A stretch of 9,437 nucleotides of DNA from HGM04593 sp964512955 (GTDB lineage Bacteria > Bacteroidota > Bacteroidia > Bacteroidales > Bacteroidaceae): NCBI GenBank assembly GCA_964512955.1, contig CAZEKX010000074.1, positions 1 through 9,437 of the forward strand, given 5' to 3'. Numbering within the stretch: position 1 is the stretch's first letter; every line of letters starts with the position of its first letter. A program made the translations under genes and the position numbers. The notes beneath the pieces were generated by a model that was given only the letters and a program-made list of their open reading frames with translations, was not told where the DNA came from and ran no database searches. Shown here piece by piece: positions 1 through 7,377 of this stretch.

Positions 1-46
1 GACAACATTCTTTCCCCGTTTCGCACTCACTTTCGTTTCTTTGTTG

Positions 47-54
47 TATCTTTG
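47..54 (+). promoter_or_regulatory. Bacteroides-type -7 promoter element (TATCTTTG)
   Basis: TATCTTTG matches the TAnnTTTG -7 consensus of the Bacteroidota housekeeping sigma factor exactly and is followed by C, as is common. No good TTTG -33 box is present at the expected distance. It points rightward, into the 3' end of the TIR-PDZ gene, where no convincing plus-strand gene exists. It may drive a small or antisense RNA, or be chance. Confidence 0.3.
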
Positions 55-161
55 CTTGAATAACTAATAAATACCTCAGATTTCATATCTCTATTTATTA
101 TGATTCTATTCTTTCTTAATTATGTGTACGAACTATTTCAAAATAAGAAGTTGCTTTTAAC

Positions 162-192
162 TTTGGTTGTCTCATTTTACTCGTATCCTTTG
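162..192 (+). promoter_or_regulatory. Near-consensus Bacteroides promoter (TTTG-N19-ATCCTTTG)
   Basis: TTTG at 162-165 is followed after 19 bp by ATCCTTTG at 185-192, close to TTTG-N19-21-TAnnTTTG with the first two bases swapped. It points toward the convergent end of the TIR-PDZ gene. In such AT-rich sequence a chance match is quite possible. Confidence 0.2.
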
Positions 193-238
193 GTTGCGGT
201 ACATAATTATATATCTTTATACTTTTAACTTGAAATTT

Positions 239-252
239 ATTGTTAGAACAAT
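239..252. terminator. Small inverted repeat after the TIR-PDZ gene
   Basis: ATTGTT-AG-AACAAT is a perfect 6-bp inverted repeat about 32 bp past the stop of the last minus-strand gene. The loop is only two bases, the stem is AT-rich and no T-run follows on the minus strand, so intrinsic termination here is only a weak suggestion. Confidence 0.2.
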
Positions 253-283
253 TATATTTGTTAAATCTATCAGTGAGCAACTC

Positions 284-2077
284 CTATTCCTCTGTTAATT
301 CTAGGAAACCTATGATGTCGGTGTTGGTAACCGTTTCCTCATATGCCTTGAATCGCCCGTCAACTATACGCAGGAAAATCATTTTTGCACCACTATTTGC
401 ACTGTTTGCCACCTTCAGTTCATCATAGTTTTTCACCGGTTTACCGTCATACCCCACAATAATGTCCCCCTTCTTCAAACAAGGATGCACTGCATCATCC
501 TTAAAAGCATAAACAAGTACACCGCCATGTTCCCTATTTCCTGTAGCCACTTCACCAAAATATAGTTTAGACGAAGCCACATATTCACGAGATTCGGGAT
601 GGTTGGAACAATAGAGGTCGAGCATATCTTTCATATCATTGTAAACCTTGTCCAAGGTAACTTGTGACGAACTGCTCGTCCCCAATTTCAACAAAGCATT
701 TCTACATTCGGCAAGATTTGCCAGATAACTTCCCCATCGCCTAATCTTTCCCCACTTATGCCATTGCCCGTCAGCCTCTTCAATTGTGCATTTTGTTTTC
801 ATCTTTTCGTATGATTGCACCGCGTCATTCTCCAACTTCCTAAATTTATCAACAAATCCCATGGTACTATCATCCAACTTCTTTTCTAAATCTTCTATTG
901 CAGCATCCTGCAGTTCAAGCATAGTCGAGAAACGTGTCAGTGCCTCATCTGCCAATTCTGATTCAGACCTCATGATTTTCAAATAATAATCCATATCCCG
1001 ACCTATTTCATAGTTCAATGGGAAATAATTCCAATCCTTGGATAATTCATCGTAAGCCTTTCTGCTCCATTTAGGGAAAACAGACAAATCAGCCAAGAAA
1101 CTAGCATAATAAGAATTAAATTGATGCTTATTATTATCCATGAACGCAATAGATCCACGTCTGTTTAGTGCTATAGGACTTTTAACAGTTTCACGTAAAA
1201 AAAACAACGTTTCTAAGAAACCTGAACGAAATGCGATTGGTATTTGAAAAGCGACAGCAAGATTTTCAGAATCTATTCCATGAAGGGATAACAGAAAACT
1301 ATGATATGGAGCAATCTCCATTTTTGCAGTATCGATATCCAGCAACGAGGAAGTAACATTTTTTTCAGCCAAATCAATACGTTCGAGCATATCCTCCTGC
1401 AACTGTATAATCTTTTCCTGACGATGCTCACGGCTTATAGCATTGTCGAAATCCTCCCAATCCTTAGCCAATTTATCATTCTCTTCTGCAATAACATGCA
1501 CATTGCCAGCACCTATCATCATAATTGTAGCATGTTTCGTACAAACATCCTTGGATAGAACAATAAACACTCCGTATAATATTCCCAACAGCACCAACAA
1601 GGTAGATATAAAAACACCTGCATACTTCAACAAACGAACAATGGGTAGTTGGCGTTTACTCAACAAATACTTTTTCTGTAACCGTTCCATCGCCAAATCG
1701 AAGTATTCGACCGAACTTGCTGTCAACGCCTGGTAGTTAGGCACTTCCTCCATCCCGGCAGGCATAGGCGTCGGCCAAGTGAAACCATTAAGCATCACCG
1801 GGATAATAATCTTTTTTTTCTCCATTGCACGACACACTTCCAAGCGCACCCAGTCGTCTTCATTCACACAACGGTCGAGCGCACTGGGTGGTAACACGAG
1901 TACAAAATCTGTACAATGGTCAATAACGTCAAACAGTTGCTCATTAAATTTTCCGGAGCGCAACTTCTCCATATCAAAAAATACCGAATAACCGGCTGCA
2001 TTCAACCTTGTTGCTATCAAATTTGCCACATCGTACGAACTACGACGATAACTGATGAAAATATCATACTTTTTCAT
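284..2077 (-). CDS. TIR-transmembrane-helical-PDZ protein
   Basis: This 597-aa protein has a TIR domain at residues 1-135. It opens with DIFISYRRS, has the FFD strand at 33-35, and has a W76-x-x-x-E80 motif that places E80 at the usual catalytic glutamate of TIR NADases. A basic stretch (140-151) precedes one transmembrane helix (about 152-174), so the TIR should be cytoplasmic and the rest extracytoplasmic. Residues 190-490 are largely helical and unrecognised. Residues 500-580 form a PDZ-like domain with GGVLVYAF, the LKKGDIIVGYDGKPV core and a trailing NYDEL. The start ATG places the TIR at the very N-terminus, as in the upstream paralogue, whose stop lies 9 bp before this gene. It is the last gene of the run. 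TIR, TM and PDZ are seen in the sequence; NAD+ hydrolysis and a role as envelope sensor are inferred. No signal peptide is present, so the helix would act as a signal anchor. Confidence 0.93.
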   Translation of the reverse strand: MKKYDIFISYRRSSYDVANLIATRLNAAGYSVFFDMEKLRSGKFNEQLFDVIDHCTDFVLVLPPSALDRCVNEDDWVRLEVCRAMEKKKIIIPVMLNGFTWPTPMPAGMEEVPNYQALTASSVEYFDLAMERLQKKYLLSKRQLPIVRLLKYAGVFISTLLVLLGILYGVFIVLSKDVCTKHATIMMIGAGNVHVIAEENDKLAKDWEDFDNAISREHRQEKIIQLQEDMLERIDLAEKNVTSSLLDIDTAKMEIAPYHSFLLSLHGIDSENLAVAFQIPIAFRSGFLETLFFLRETVKSPIALNRRGSIAFMDNNKHQFNSYYASFLADLSVFPKWSRKAYDELSKDWNYFPLNYEIGRDMDYYLKIMRSESELADEALTRFSTMLELQDAAIEDLEKKLDDSTMGFVDKFRKLENDAVQSYEKMKTKCTIEEADGQWHKWGKIRRWGSYLANLAECRNALLKLGTSSSSQVTLDKVYNDMKDMLDLYCSNHPESREYVASSKLYFGEVATGNREHGGVLVYAFKDDAVHPCLKKGDIIVGYDGKPVKNYDELKVANSANSGAKMIFLRIVDGRFKAYEETVTNTDIIGFLELTEE

Positions 2078-2086
2078 AAACGCTAT

Positions 2087-2983
2087 TTAATTTATATTCT
2101 TTTTAATCTCTTCATTTAGCAGTTTGTTAGTTTCTATTCGTTCTAGTTGCTTTTGTTTAATTATATCATTTTCTTTCTTAATATTTGCCATTTCTTCACT
2201 TTTAGGAACAGAAAAATAATTATAACATGAATATCCAATAACAAAAACGTTTGATAGAAGTAGCAACGACATAATTACATATAATCGAGGGATTTTAATA
2301 GATCTTTTATCATTCTTGATTTGAATTATTTTCTCTTCATCTTTATCAATAAAACTATCCAATATCACTTCTTTTCCCGTAGTCATTACGCACTTAAATC
2401 TATAATCCCCTTTTCTCGGAACCGGCAAATAGAATGGTTCATCAGCCATTCCCTCTAAAGAACAGACCAATTTACCTTCCTTAAAAACTTGGCAGTTATC
2501 ATTCGAATAAAACTTAAAGATCGATGTTGACTGATTCTTTATTTGTGCTTCTGCAGTTATATATCCTTTCTCAATAAGTTTAATTAAATACTCTTCGAAA
2601 TAGGAGAAATAAAATTCAGGAGCATTCTTCAGTGATAGTTCTTGAAGTTCTTCTGGAAAAAACTCTCGTTTGGGCATTTTATAACCATCAAAAAGAATAG
2701 GTATAATATTACGCTTCGTTTTTAAAGCATGTGCAATCTCTTTACAGAACCAGTCATCCTCCCAATTACCTTGCTTGCATGCATCAAGCGAACCTTCTTC
2801 AAGAAGAACAAAAACATCCTTTGCATTTTCGATATAATTAAACAATTGAATGTTATAATTATCCTTACGCATTTCGTCCAAATCAAAAAATGTAGAATAC
2901 CCCTTAACAGTTAACCTGTAATATAAATTATTAGCAACTGCAAGACTTTTTCTTTTATAACTTATAAAGATATCAAACTTCAT
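2087..2983 (-). CDS. TIR-PEGA-like-transmembrane protein
   Basis: This is a 298-aa protein if the ATG at 2983 is used. A GTG at 3007 that overlaps the PrsW stop would add eight residues. I prefer the ATG because it gives MKFDIFISYKR, matching the paralogue downstream. The TIR domain covers about 1-130, with FFDLDEMR and a W78-x-x-x-E82 motif holding the expected catalytic glutamate. Residues 155-222 look like a small beta-rich PEGA-type module (CQVFKEGKLVCSLEG, then PRKGDYRFKC), a unit I recall from Bacteroidota TIR proteins. A basic stretch precedes a single TM helix at about 233-254, and a short charged coiled coil ends the protein. On the positive-inside rule the TIR and PEGA-like parts are cytoplasmic and the coiled coil lies outside. 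Its DNA is noticeably more AT-rich than the PrsW gene next to it. Function as a TIR effector or signal relay is inferred. Confidence 0.9.
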   Translation of the reverse strand: MKFDIFISYKRKSLAVANNLYYRLTVKGYSTFFDLDEMRKDNYNIQLFNYIENAKDVFVLLEEGSLDACKQGNWEDDWFCKEIAHALKTKRNIIPILFDGYKMPKREFFPEELQELSLKNAPEFYFSYFEEYLIKLIEKGYITAEAQIKNQSTSIFKFYSNDNCQVFKEGKLVCSLEGMADEPFYLPVPRKGDYRFKCVMTTGKEVILDSFIDKDEEKIIQIKNDKRSIKIPRLYVIMSLLLLSNVFVIGYSCYNYFSVPKSEEMANIKKENDIIKQKQLERIETNKLLNEEIKKNIN

Positions 2984-3003
2984 AAAATTGATGCGGTTTA
3001 AAT

Positions 3004-3708
3004 TCACATAACACCATCCCTGTTAAGATGCTCTTCAATCCTTCTGCTCCCATGCTTCCACATTCTGTGGCAGAAGAATAGGAAGACTATCAACAGAATA
3101 CCACTTACGGCAGGGGTTACATCTATCACAAACAATATAGAGTCATAGAGACCATGTGCGACAATAGGAGCAAGCAAAGCCAAAGCATAGTTTTTCTTTG
3201 AAGCCTGAGGATAGAATTTTGCCAAAGAATAGTAATATCCCATGATAATACCAAAGCAGAAATGCCCGGGCACAGCAAATATAGCACGAGCCAAGCCAAC
3301 AGAAATAAACGCATCAAGGTTGGTAAAAAGATATATTACATTCTCAAGTGCCGCAAAGCCCAATGACACGCACACCGCATAGACAATACCATCCATCTTC
3401 TCGTCGAAGTACGGGTTCTTTCGTAGCACCAACCACAGCATACAAAACTTTGCTATCTCTTCGGGTATGGCAGCCCCAAAGAACGCAGTTCCTATTGCTC
3501 CCAACACCGTTGTGGGTTCCATAGAATACAGACCCATTACTTCAAATGGCATAGAGATACAAAAAGACAATAGCAGGGATAACACTCCAAGGAAGAAAGC
3601 CTTAACCAATTGCTCAATGGGCTCGGGCGAGTTTTTGTCCTTATGGTATATGTAGTACACAAGGATGACAATAGGTAGTAGTGCAACAAGTAGTATTAAT
3701 TGTTCCAT
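3004..3708 (-). CDS. PrsW-family intramembrane protease
   Basis: This 234-aa polytopic membrane protein carries the PrsW/CAAX-protease-superfamily signatures in order: E83-E84-x-x-K87 in IPEEIAKF, D106-G107 followed by SLGFAALEN (E122, N123), H149 in VPGHFCFG, and H185 in APIVAHGLYD. About seven or eight hydrophobic segments span the length, which is usual for the family. In Bacillus subtilis, PrsW performs site-1 cleavage of the anti-sigma factor RsiW. In Bacteroidota these proteins are common and mostly of unknown substrate. No anti-sigma or sigma factor gene is visible here, so the substrate could instead be one of the membrane TIR proteins beside it; that is inference. The start lies 33 bp after the out-of-frame end of the FHA-TIR gene, and its stop nearly abuts the next TIR gene, so co-transcription is likely. 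Its GC content is higher than that of its neighbour downstream. Confidence 0.93.
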   Translation of the reverse strand: MEQLILLVALLPIVILVYYIYHKDKNSPEPIEQLVKAFFLGVLSLLLSFCISMPFEVMGLYSMEPTTVLGAIGTAFFGAAIPEEIAKFCMLWLVLRKNPYFDEKMDGIVYAVCVSLGFAALENVIYLFTNLDAFISVGLARAIFAVPGHFCFGIIMGYYYSLAKFYPQASKKNYALALLAPIVAHGLYDSILFVIDVTPAVSGILLIVFLFFCHRMWKHGSRRIEEHLNRDGVM

Positions 3709-3741
3709 GTTTGTGTTGTGTTTATTTGGTTTTAGAAAATT

Positions 3742-3863
3742 CTATAACTCCCCAAAATGATAATAGTTCTTCATGTCACCTGGTAATTCGGCACGTGGTT
3801 CAATACTCATGGGATATATTGACAATGTTGCCTTATCAGCCGGTTTAATCTTAGGGAAAGCCG
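3742..3863 (-). pseudogene. Out-of-frame C-terminal tail of the FHA-TIR gene
   Basis: Reading the minus strand from codon GCT at 3861, in the frame one base back from the upstream gene, gives 39 uninterrupted codons followed by TAG at 3742-3744. The peptide begins AFPKIKPADKATLSIYP and continues MSIEPRAELPGDMKNYY. It continues smoothly from the QAMER end of the upstream frame and resembles the TIR C-termini I recall from Bacteroidota. A single lost G (CGG GCT becoming CGGCT) at about 3861-3863 explains the break. With it restored the protein would be about 453 aa, and the gap to PrsW would shrink from 98 to 33 bp, matching the other intervals. Whether this is a real mutation or a sequencing error cannot be told from the sequence. 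Confidence 0.82.
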
Positions 3864-5102
3864 TTCCATTGCTTGTGAACGTTCCTTTTCCACATATTCA
3901 CTTCTTGCAGCATTTTCCGACCAACAAAGGATAAACAAATCTGCTTGATTTATATAATCCTTTATCTTTTCGGGAAATATGTCACCGGCTTTTAAATAAT
4001 GTCGATCAAAGAAATAATCAGTATTCATCATTCTAAAACCTTCTGCAAGGTATTTTACTTGTATTTCATCCTGATGTGCGTATGAGATAAACACTTTATT
4101 GTACTTACGAGATATTATTTCCGTATTCAAATCCATTGGATTCGTTACTATATTCGTGATAAACCTCATTTCTCCAACAGGTACCCCGTTGACACGGAGT
4201 AATGCCTTACAACTCAATTCTTCTTCTTGAATGTCCTTTGGTACATAATAGTCAAATGAACATTTCGTAATAGAGCCTTGCCATATTACAGATTTACATT
4301 CCGACATTAAACAAGTCTCTCCATAAACTGCAAATTCAACATCTACTTTGTCTCCTTTTTTCAATTTAAGCGATAACGGTATATAGTCTCTTCTCTCTGC
4401 GTTCTTGTCAGACTCTTTAGCAAATGACTTCACCTTTTCTACCTCTTCATACAAATGCAGATACACTTGTATTTGTAAATGTGATTTCCGCTTTATTTCT
4501 GCCGGAGCAAAAATGGAAGAATAGACATATAAATTATCAGATGAAACAAAGGATGGACAAAATGAATCTATTCTTTTCTTAGGAACTTTTTTCGTTTTCT
4601 TTATTACAGTCTGCACACATGATGCGACAAGAGTAAATGGTTTAGTAATAAATCTTATAATATCAGTAATAGGATTTGAAGGAGCATCTGGCACAGTTTC
4701 TGAAGGAATCTGAGTGCTACATGGTAAAGCAATATTATGACGTGAAGCACAATTTAGTATGTTTTCAATTCTATCCCATTCTAAGATACAAGATCCACAT
4801 AATACCTGAATCGGTGATGTAATATTCTTTAAAACAACACGCTCATTTCTTTTTAGAATTATACCATCAACAACCGTACCATTGATTCCATAATTGATAA
4901 TTGTATAAAATTCATCTCTTTCGGATTGTGTAAATATTATATCAAGATGATGTTTTGATACAGATATGTTATCTATAATAATTTCACAAGATTTACGACC
5001 AACCGTAATCAATCTACTTTTTGAATGGCAAAAACAACAAACCTCGTTATATGATTGATCCTTACCGCATACAGGACATCTATATGTTATAACATAATTC
5101 AT
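3807..5102 (-). CDS. Zinc ribbon-FHA-beta domain-TIR protein, 3' end frameshifted
   Basis: The open frame gives 431 aa. An N-terminal zinc ribbon has C9-x-x-C12 and C22-x-x-C25. An FHA-like fold follows at about 30-108, with G35-R36, S47-x-S49-K-H51-H and an NGT turn at 74-76 (YGINGTVVDG), the layout used to bind phosphothreonine peptides. A linker (120-180) leads to a beta-rich domain at about 185-320 (SSIFAPAEIKRKSHLQIQVY, then SLKLKKGDKVDVEF and NGVPVGEMRF), which I recall as commonly preceding TIR domains in Bacteroidota. A TIR begins at about 335 (KVFISYAHQDE) and reaches SENAARSEYVEKE, with E407 at the catalytic position and Y403 replacing the usual Trp. After R414 the frame is lost: the last 17 residues are out of register and the expected TIR end lies in another frame to 3742. 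No transmembrane helix is seen, so it should be soluble. FHA recognition suggests kinase control, but no kinase is in the window. Confidence 0.9.
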   Translation of the reverse strand: MNYVITYRCPVCGKDQSYNEVCCFCHSKSRLITVGRKSCEIIIDNISVSKHHLDIIFTQSERDEFYTIINYGINGTVVDGIILKRNERVVLKNITSPIQVLCGSCILEWDRIENILNCASRHNIALPCSTQIPSETVPDAPSNPITDIIRFITKPFTLVASCVQTVIKKTKKVPKKRIDSFCPSFVSSDNLYVYSSIFAPAEIKRKSHLQIQVYLHLYEEVEKVKSFAKESDKNAERRDYIPLSLKLKKGDKVDVEFAVYGETCLMSECKSVIWQGSITKCSFDYYVPKDIQEEELSCKALLRVNGVPVGEMRFITNIVTNPMDLNTEIISRKYNKVFISYAHQDEIQVKYLAEGFRMMNTDYFFDRHYLKAGDIFPEKIKDYINQADLFILCWSENAARSEYVEKERSQAMERLSLRLNRLIRQHCQYIP

Positions 5103-5136
5103 AACCTTAATTTATTATCGTTATACCATCCCAACA

Positions 5137-7365
5137 CTAATTAACCAATAAGCCATCTTTATCATATTTTGCAATTGAAAGAACCTTTCCTATAGCATTG
5201 TATGATATCTTTATAGAAGCATATCCTTTTACGTTGTTACATGGTTTCCCTAATTCGTCATAGTAGGTTTCTTGTGTCTTTTGCCCATTAACATTGTATA
5301 ATGCCTTCCACTTGGCAAAGCCTTCTCGACTCTTGCAAGGTTCATTATTCTCATTATAATATGTGGCACCATCTTGATTTCCATAGTTATCATACGAATT
5401 TATTACAACGGCGTAACCCAACTCAGACTTTGCAAGTTGTTTATTCAAATCGTAGTTTCTCTTCTCTACACATTGCCCCTCTTCGTTATACACAGCAATC
5501 CATCCGGCTGTATATCCATCTAACAGACAGAGTTTACCATCTGTACCAAAAAACCAATGTTCAGTAATGTTTCCGTGTTCGTCATAATTACGTGTCCATT
5601 TTGCACAGCCTTCGATGGAAATACAAGGTTTTCCTTTTTCATTGAAATATGCAACCTCGGTACAATTACCATTATCATCGTATTTGTTTGATGCCCGTGC
5701 GAATCCGTATATGGTTTGTTTTATATTATCATTTCCATCATAGAAAACAGATTCCACGATATTTCCTTTACGGTCACATACATAATTATATCGTGCAATA
5801 CCACGATAGTTAAGAACCGGATTACCATCCAAACCGTAAAAGCGTTCATTTATAAGATATCCGTTTGAATCGTATTCATATCTGATGGTAGAAATACCTC
5901 TATTGGAATTGCATCTCACACCCTCTTCCCTATAATAATTCTCTTCTATAATATTCCCATACTCATCAGAAACATTAGTACATATCGCCCAATTCAATTC
6001 GTTAGTAATCGGCTGAGAGTTAATGTTCAGAAACTCCGTATATACAGCATTGGTCCAATAATCGTATTTGTATTTTATAGTTGAGAATCCTTTCTTTGTA
6101 TTTATATTGTTTCCATTATTATCTAAATATTTAACCGCGGTTGTAAGCCCAGTTTCGTCAAGTTCAAAAGACATACCATAAGCACCATTCTCGTCTGAAA
6201 CTGAACTTAAATACAAATTATTATCGTTATTGGAATGAAATGTCTGCTTAACAATACGTCCACATGAATCTCTTTCATATACAAAGCGTACAATCTTGGC
6301 TTTTGATTTTGATAGATCCATTCGACCATAAAGTATACTCAATTGGTCTGCTCCTATAAATCCACTACCTTTTTCCTCATCAACCGCCAAAATATCAGCA
6401 ACTGCTGCAACTTTATTACCTCTGCTTGTAAGATTGTATTTTACGACCGGGCGCCCTTTTTCATTACAATACAAAACCTGTGATACATTTCCAGTCTTTT
6501 TATAGTATTCATACTCCTGAATAGGGTATCGCATACTATATTCAGTATTAACAATCTCCTTTGGGATTAATGCATGATTAACAGATATAACTTTTACAAC
6601 TCTCCAAGAATAATGGTTCGGTTCACCAAATGGTATTCTTCGATACTCAAATCTGTAACTATTATTACGTTTTGTACGTTGCGACTCAGTCAATCTAATT
6701 ATGCCAACAGGTTTACCATAAACATCTACATAGTTTGCATAATATTCTACCTTTGTCCTATTATAATCATATATACCCAAAGCAAATATCAACAACAAAG
6801 AGAATATTGCTATCCATATATTGCGTATTTTCTTTCTTCTGCGCTCGTGGCGTTGCCATAGCACATCGAAACGAACACCAAACATTGTAGCAATAACATC
6901 TACCAATGCATGAGATTTGCCTTCTTTCCTACGTACATCTATGCCACGAATCTCTTCATCTCTGCTAAGATTGCGTAATGCAGGAGGAAAACATTCTTTA
7001 TCGGGATTTTTTGCGTGAGGTGTTCCTGCTACAATAAATGGAATTATCTTATCTCCTTTACCTTGTTCTATGAATGACACAACCTCATCATTTACCCAAT
7101 CCGATTTTGCCGAGTCGGGCGAACATATTACAATTAGATATTTTGAAGAGCGAAGTTCATCATTAAGTGACTTTTTAAGTTTTGTTCCACTCAAATCTTG
7201 TTTATACCAAAACACCGGTCTTATTTTCTTGGGCAATTCTGGATATTCTTTGCATAATGCATTGGGAATATGATAATACTCCAAACTGTGCTGTAACCAT
7301 TTCGCCCATTTTTCGTCAGCACTATTATAACTTATAAAAGCATAATAACTATTCTGCTCATTCAT
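5137..7365 (-). CDS. TIR-transmembrane protein with 32-residue YD-like repeats
   Basis: This 742-aa protein starts with a TIR domain of a different subtype from the other three (about 6-170). It has YYAFISYNSAD, a VFWYKQDLSG strand, and SDW90-V-N-D-E94 with E94 at the catalytic position. The segment ATMFGVRFDVLWQRHERRRKK then leads into one TM helix at about 182-199; the very basic flank predicts a cytoplasmic TIR and an outside C-terminus. Residues 205-425 contain degenerate beta-rich repeats, and 426-742 contains about ten regular 32-residue repeats of the form G-[YFI]-A-x5-YD-x2-GN-x2-E-x2-YY-x3-GKP. These resemble YD/RHS-like or MORN-like beta repeats, but the period differs from classic Rhs and there is no C-terminal toxin domain. 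The likely role is a cell-surface or periplasmic recognition stalk coupled to an internal TIR; this is inferred. The gene ends 34 bp before the FHA-TIR start. Confidence 0.92.
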   Translation of the reverse strand: MNEQNSYYAFISYNSADEKWAKWLQHSLEYYHIPNALCKEYPELPKKIRPVFWYKQDLSGTKLKKSLNDELRSSKYLIVICSPDSAKSDWVNDEVVSFIEQGKGDKIIPFIVAGTPHAKNPDKECFPPALRNLSRDEEIRGIDVRRKEGKSHALVDVIATMFGVRFDVLWQRHERRRKKIRNIWIAIFSLLLIFALGIYDYNRTKVEYYANYVDVYGKPVGIIRLTESQRTKRNNSYRFEYRRIPFGEPNHYSWRVVKVISVNHALIPKEIVNTEYSMRYPIQEYEYYKKTGNVSQVLYCNEKGRPVVKYNLTSRGNKVAAVADILAVDEEKGSGFIGADQLSILYGRMDLSKSKAKIVRFVYERDSCGRIVKQTFHSNNDNNLYLSSVSDENGAYGMSFELDETGLTTAVKYLDNNGNNINTKKGFSTIKYKYDYWTNAVYTEFLNINSQPITNELNWAICTNVSDEYGNIIEENYYREEGVRCNSNRGISTIRYEYDSNGYLINERFYGLDGNPVLNYRGIARYNYVCDRKGNIVESVFYDGNDNIKQTIYGFARASNKYDDNGNCTEVAYFNEKGKPCISIEGCAKWTRNYDEHGNITEHWFFGTDGKLCLLDGYTAGWIAVYNEEGQCVEKRNYDLNKQLAKSELGYAVVINSYDNYGNQDGATYYNENNEPCKSREGFAKWKALYNVNGQKTQETYYDELGKPCNNVKGYASIKISYNAIGKVLSIAKYDKDGLLVN
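5140..6090 (-). repeat. Tandem 96-bp (32-aa) coding repeats
   Basis: Within the repeat protein, the Gly of the G-x-A/S signature falls at residues 426, (458, Asn), 490, 522, 554, 586, 617, 650, 682 and 714. The spacing is 32 residues almost without exception (31 and 33 once each). Each unit carries a YD-x-x-GN turn and a second aromatic YY or YF strand followed by GKP-type residues. The units have diverged in DNA sequence and are recognisable mainly at protein level, which points to an old expansion under structural constraint. Confidence 0.88.
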
Positions 7366-7377
7366 AATGTCTTGACC

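Noticed and set aside
100..228. 42-codon plus-strand ORF (ATG at 100) downstream of the TATCTTTG motif
   Set aside because: It is short and AT-rich, with no recognisable motif. Its hydrophobic composition is what AT-rich non-coding DNA often gives.
1301..1736. Overlapping plus-strand ORFs inside the TIR-PDZ gene
   Set aside because: They lie opposite a well-supported gene, overlap each other in different frames and show no domain features.
2984..3007. GTG start at 3007 for the TIR-PEGA protein
   Set aside because: It adds eight residues not seen in the paralogue, while the ATG at 2983 matches the paralogue start exactly. The GTG would overlap the PrsW stop and cannot be excluded.
3855..3869. 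Programmed -1 ribosomal frameshift in the FHA-TIR gene
   Set aside because: The bases around the shift (GAACGGCTTTCC on the minus strand) do not form a canonical slippery heptamer, and no obvious downstream structure was seen. An indel is the simpler explanation.
5140..6090. Rhs/polymorphic toxin interpretation of the repeat protein
   Set aside because: There is no Rhs core cleavage motif, no C-terminal toxin domain and no immunity gene, the period is 32 rather than about 20 residues, and the N-terminus is a TIR with a TM helix.
5140..6090. CRISPR array or DNA-level satellite as the source of the periodicity
   Set aside because: The 96-bp period is visible mainly in the protein. The DNA units have diverged and are inside one open frame.
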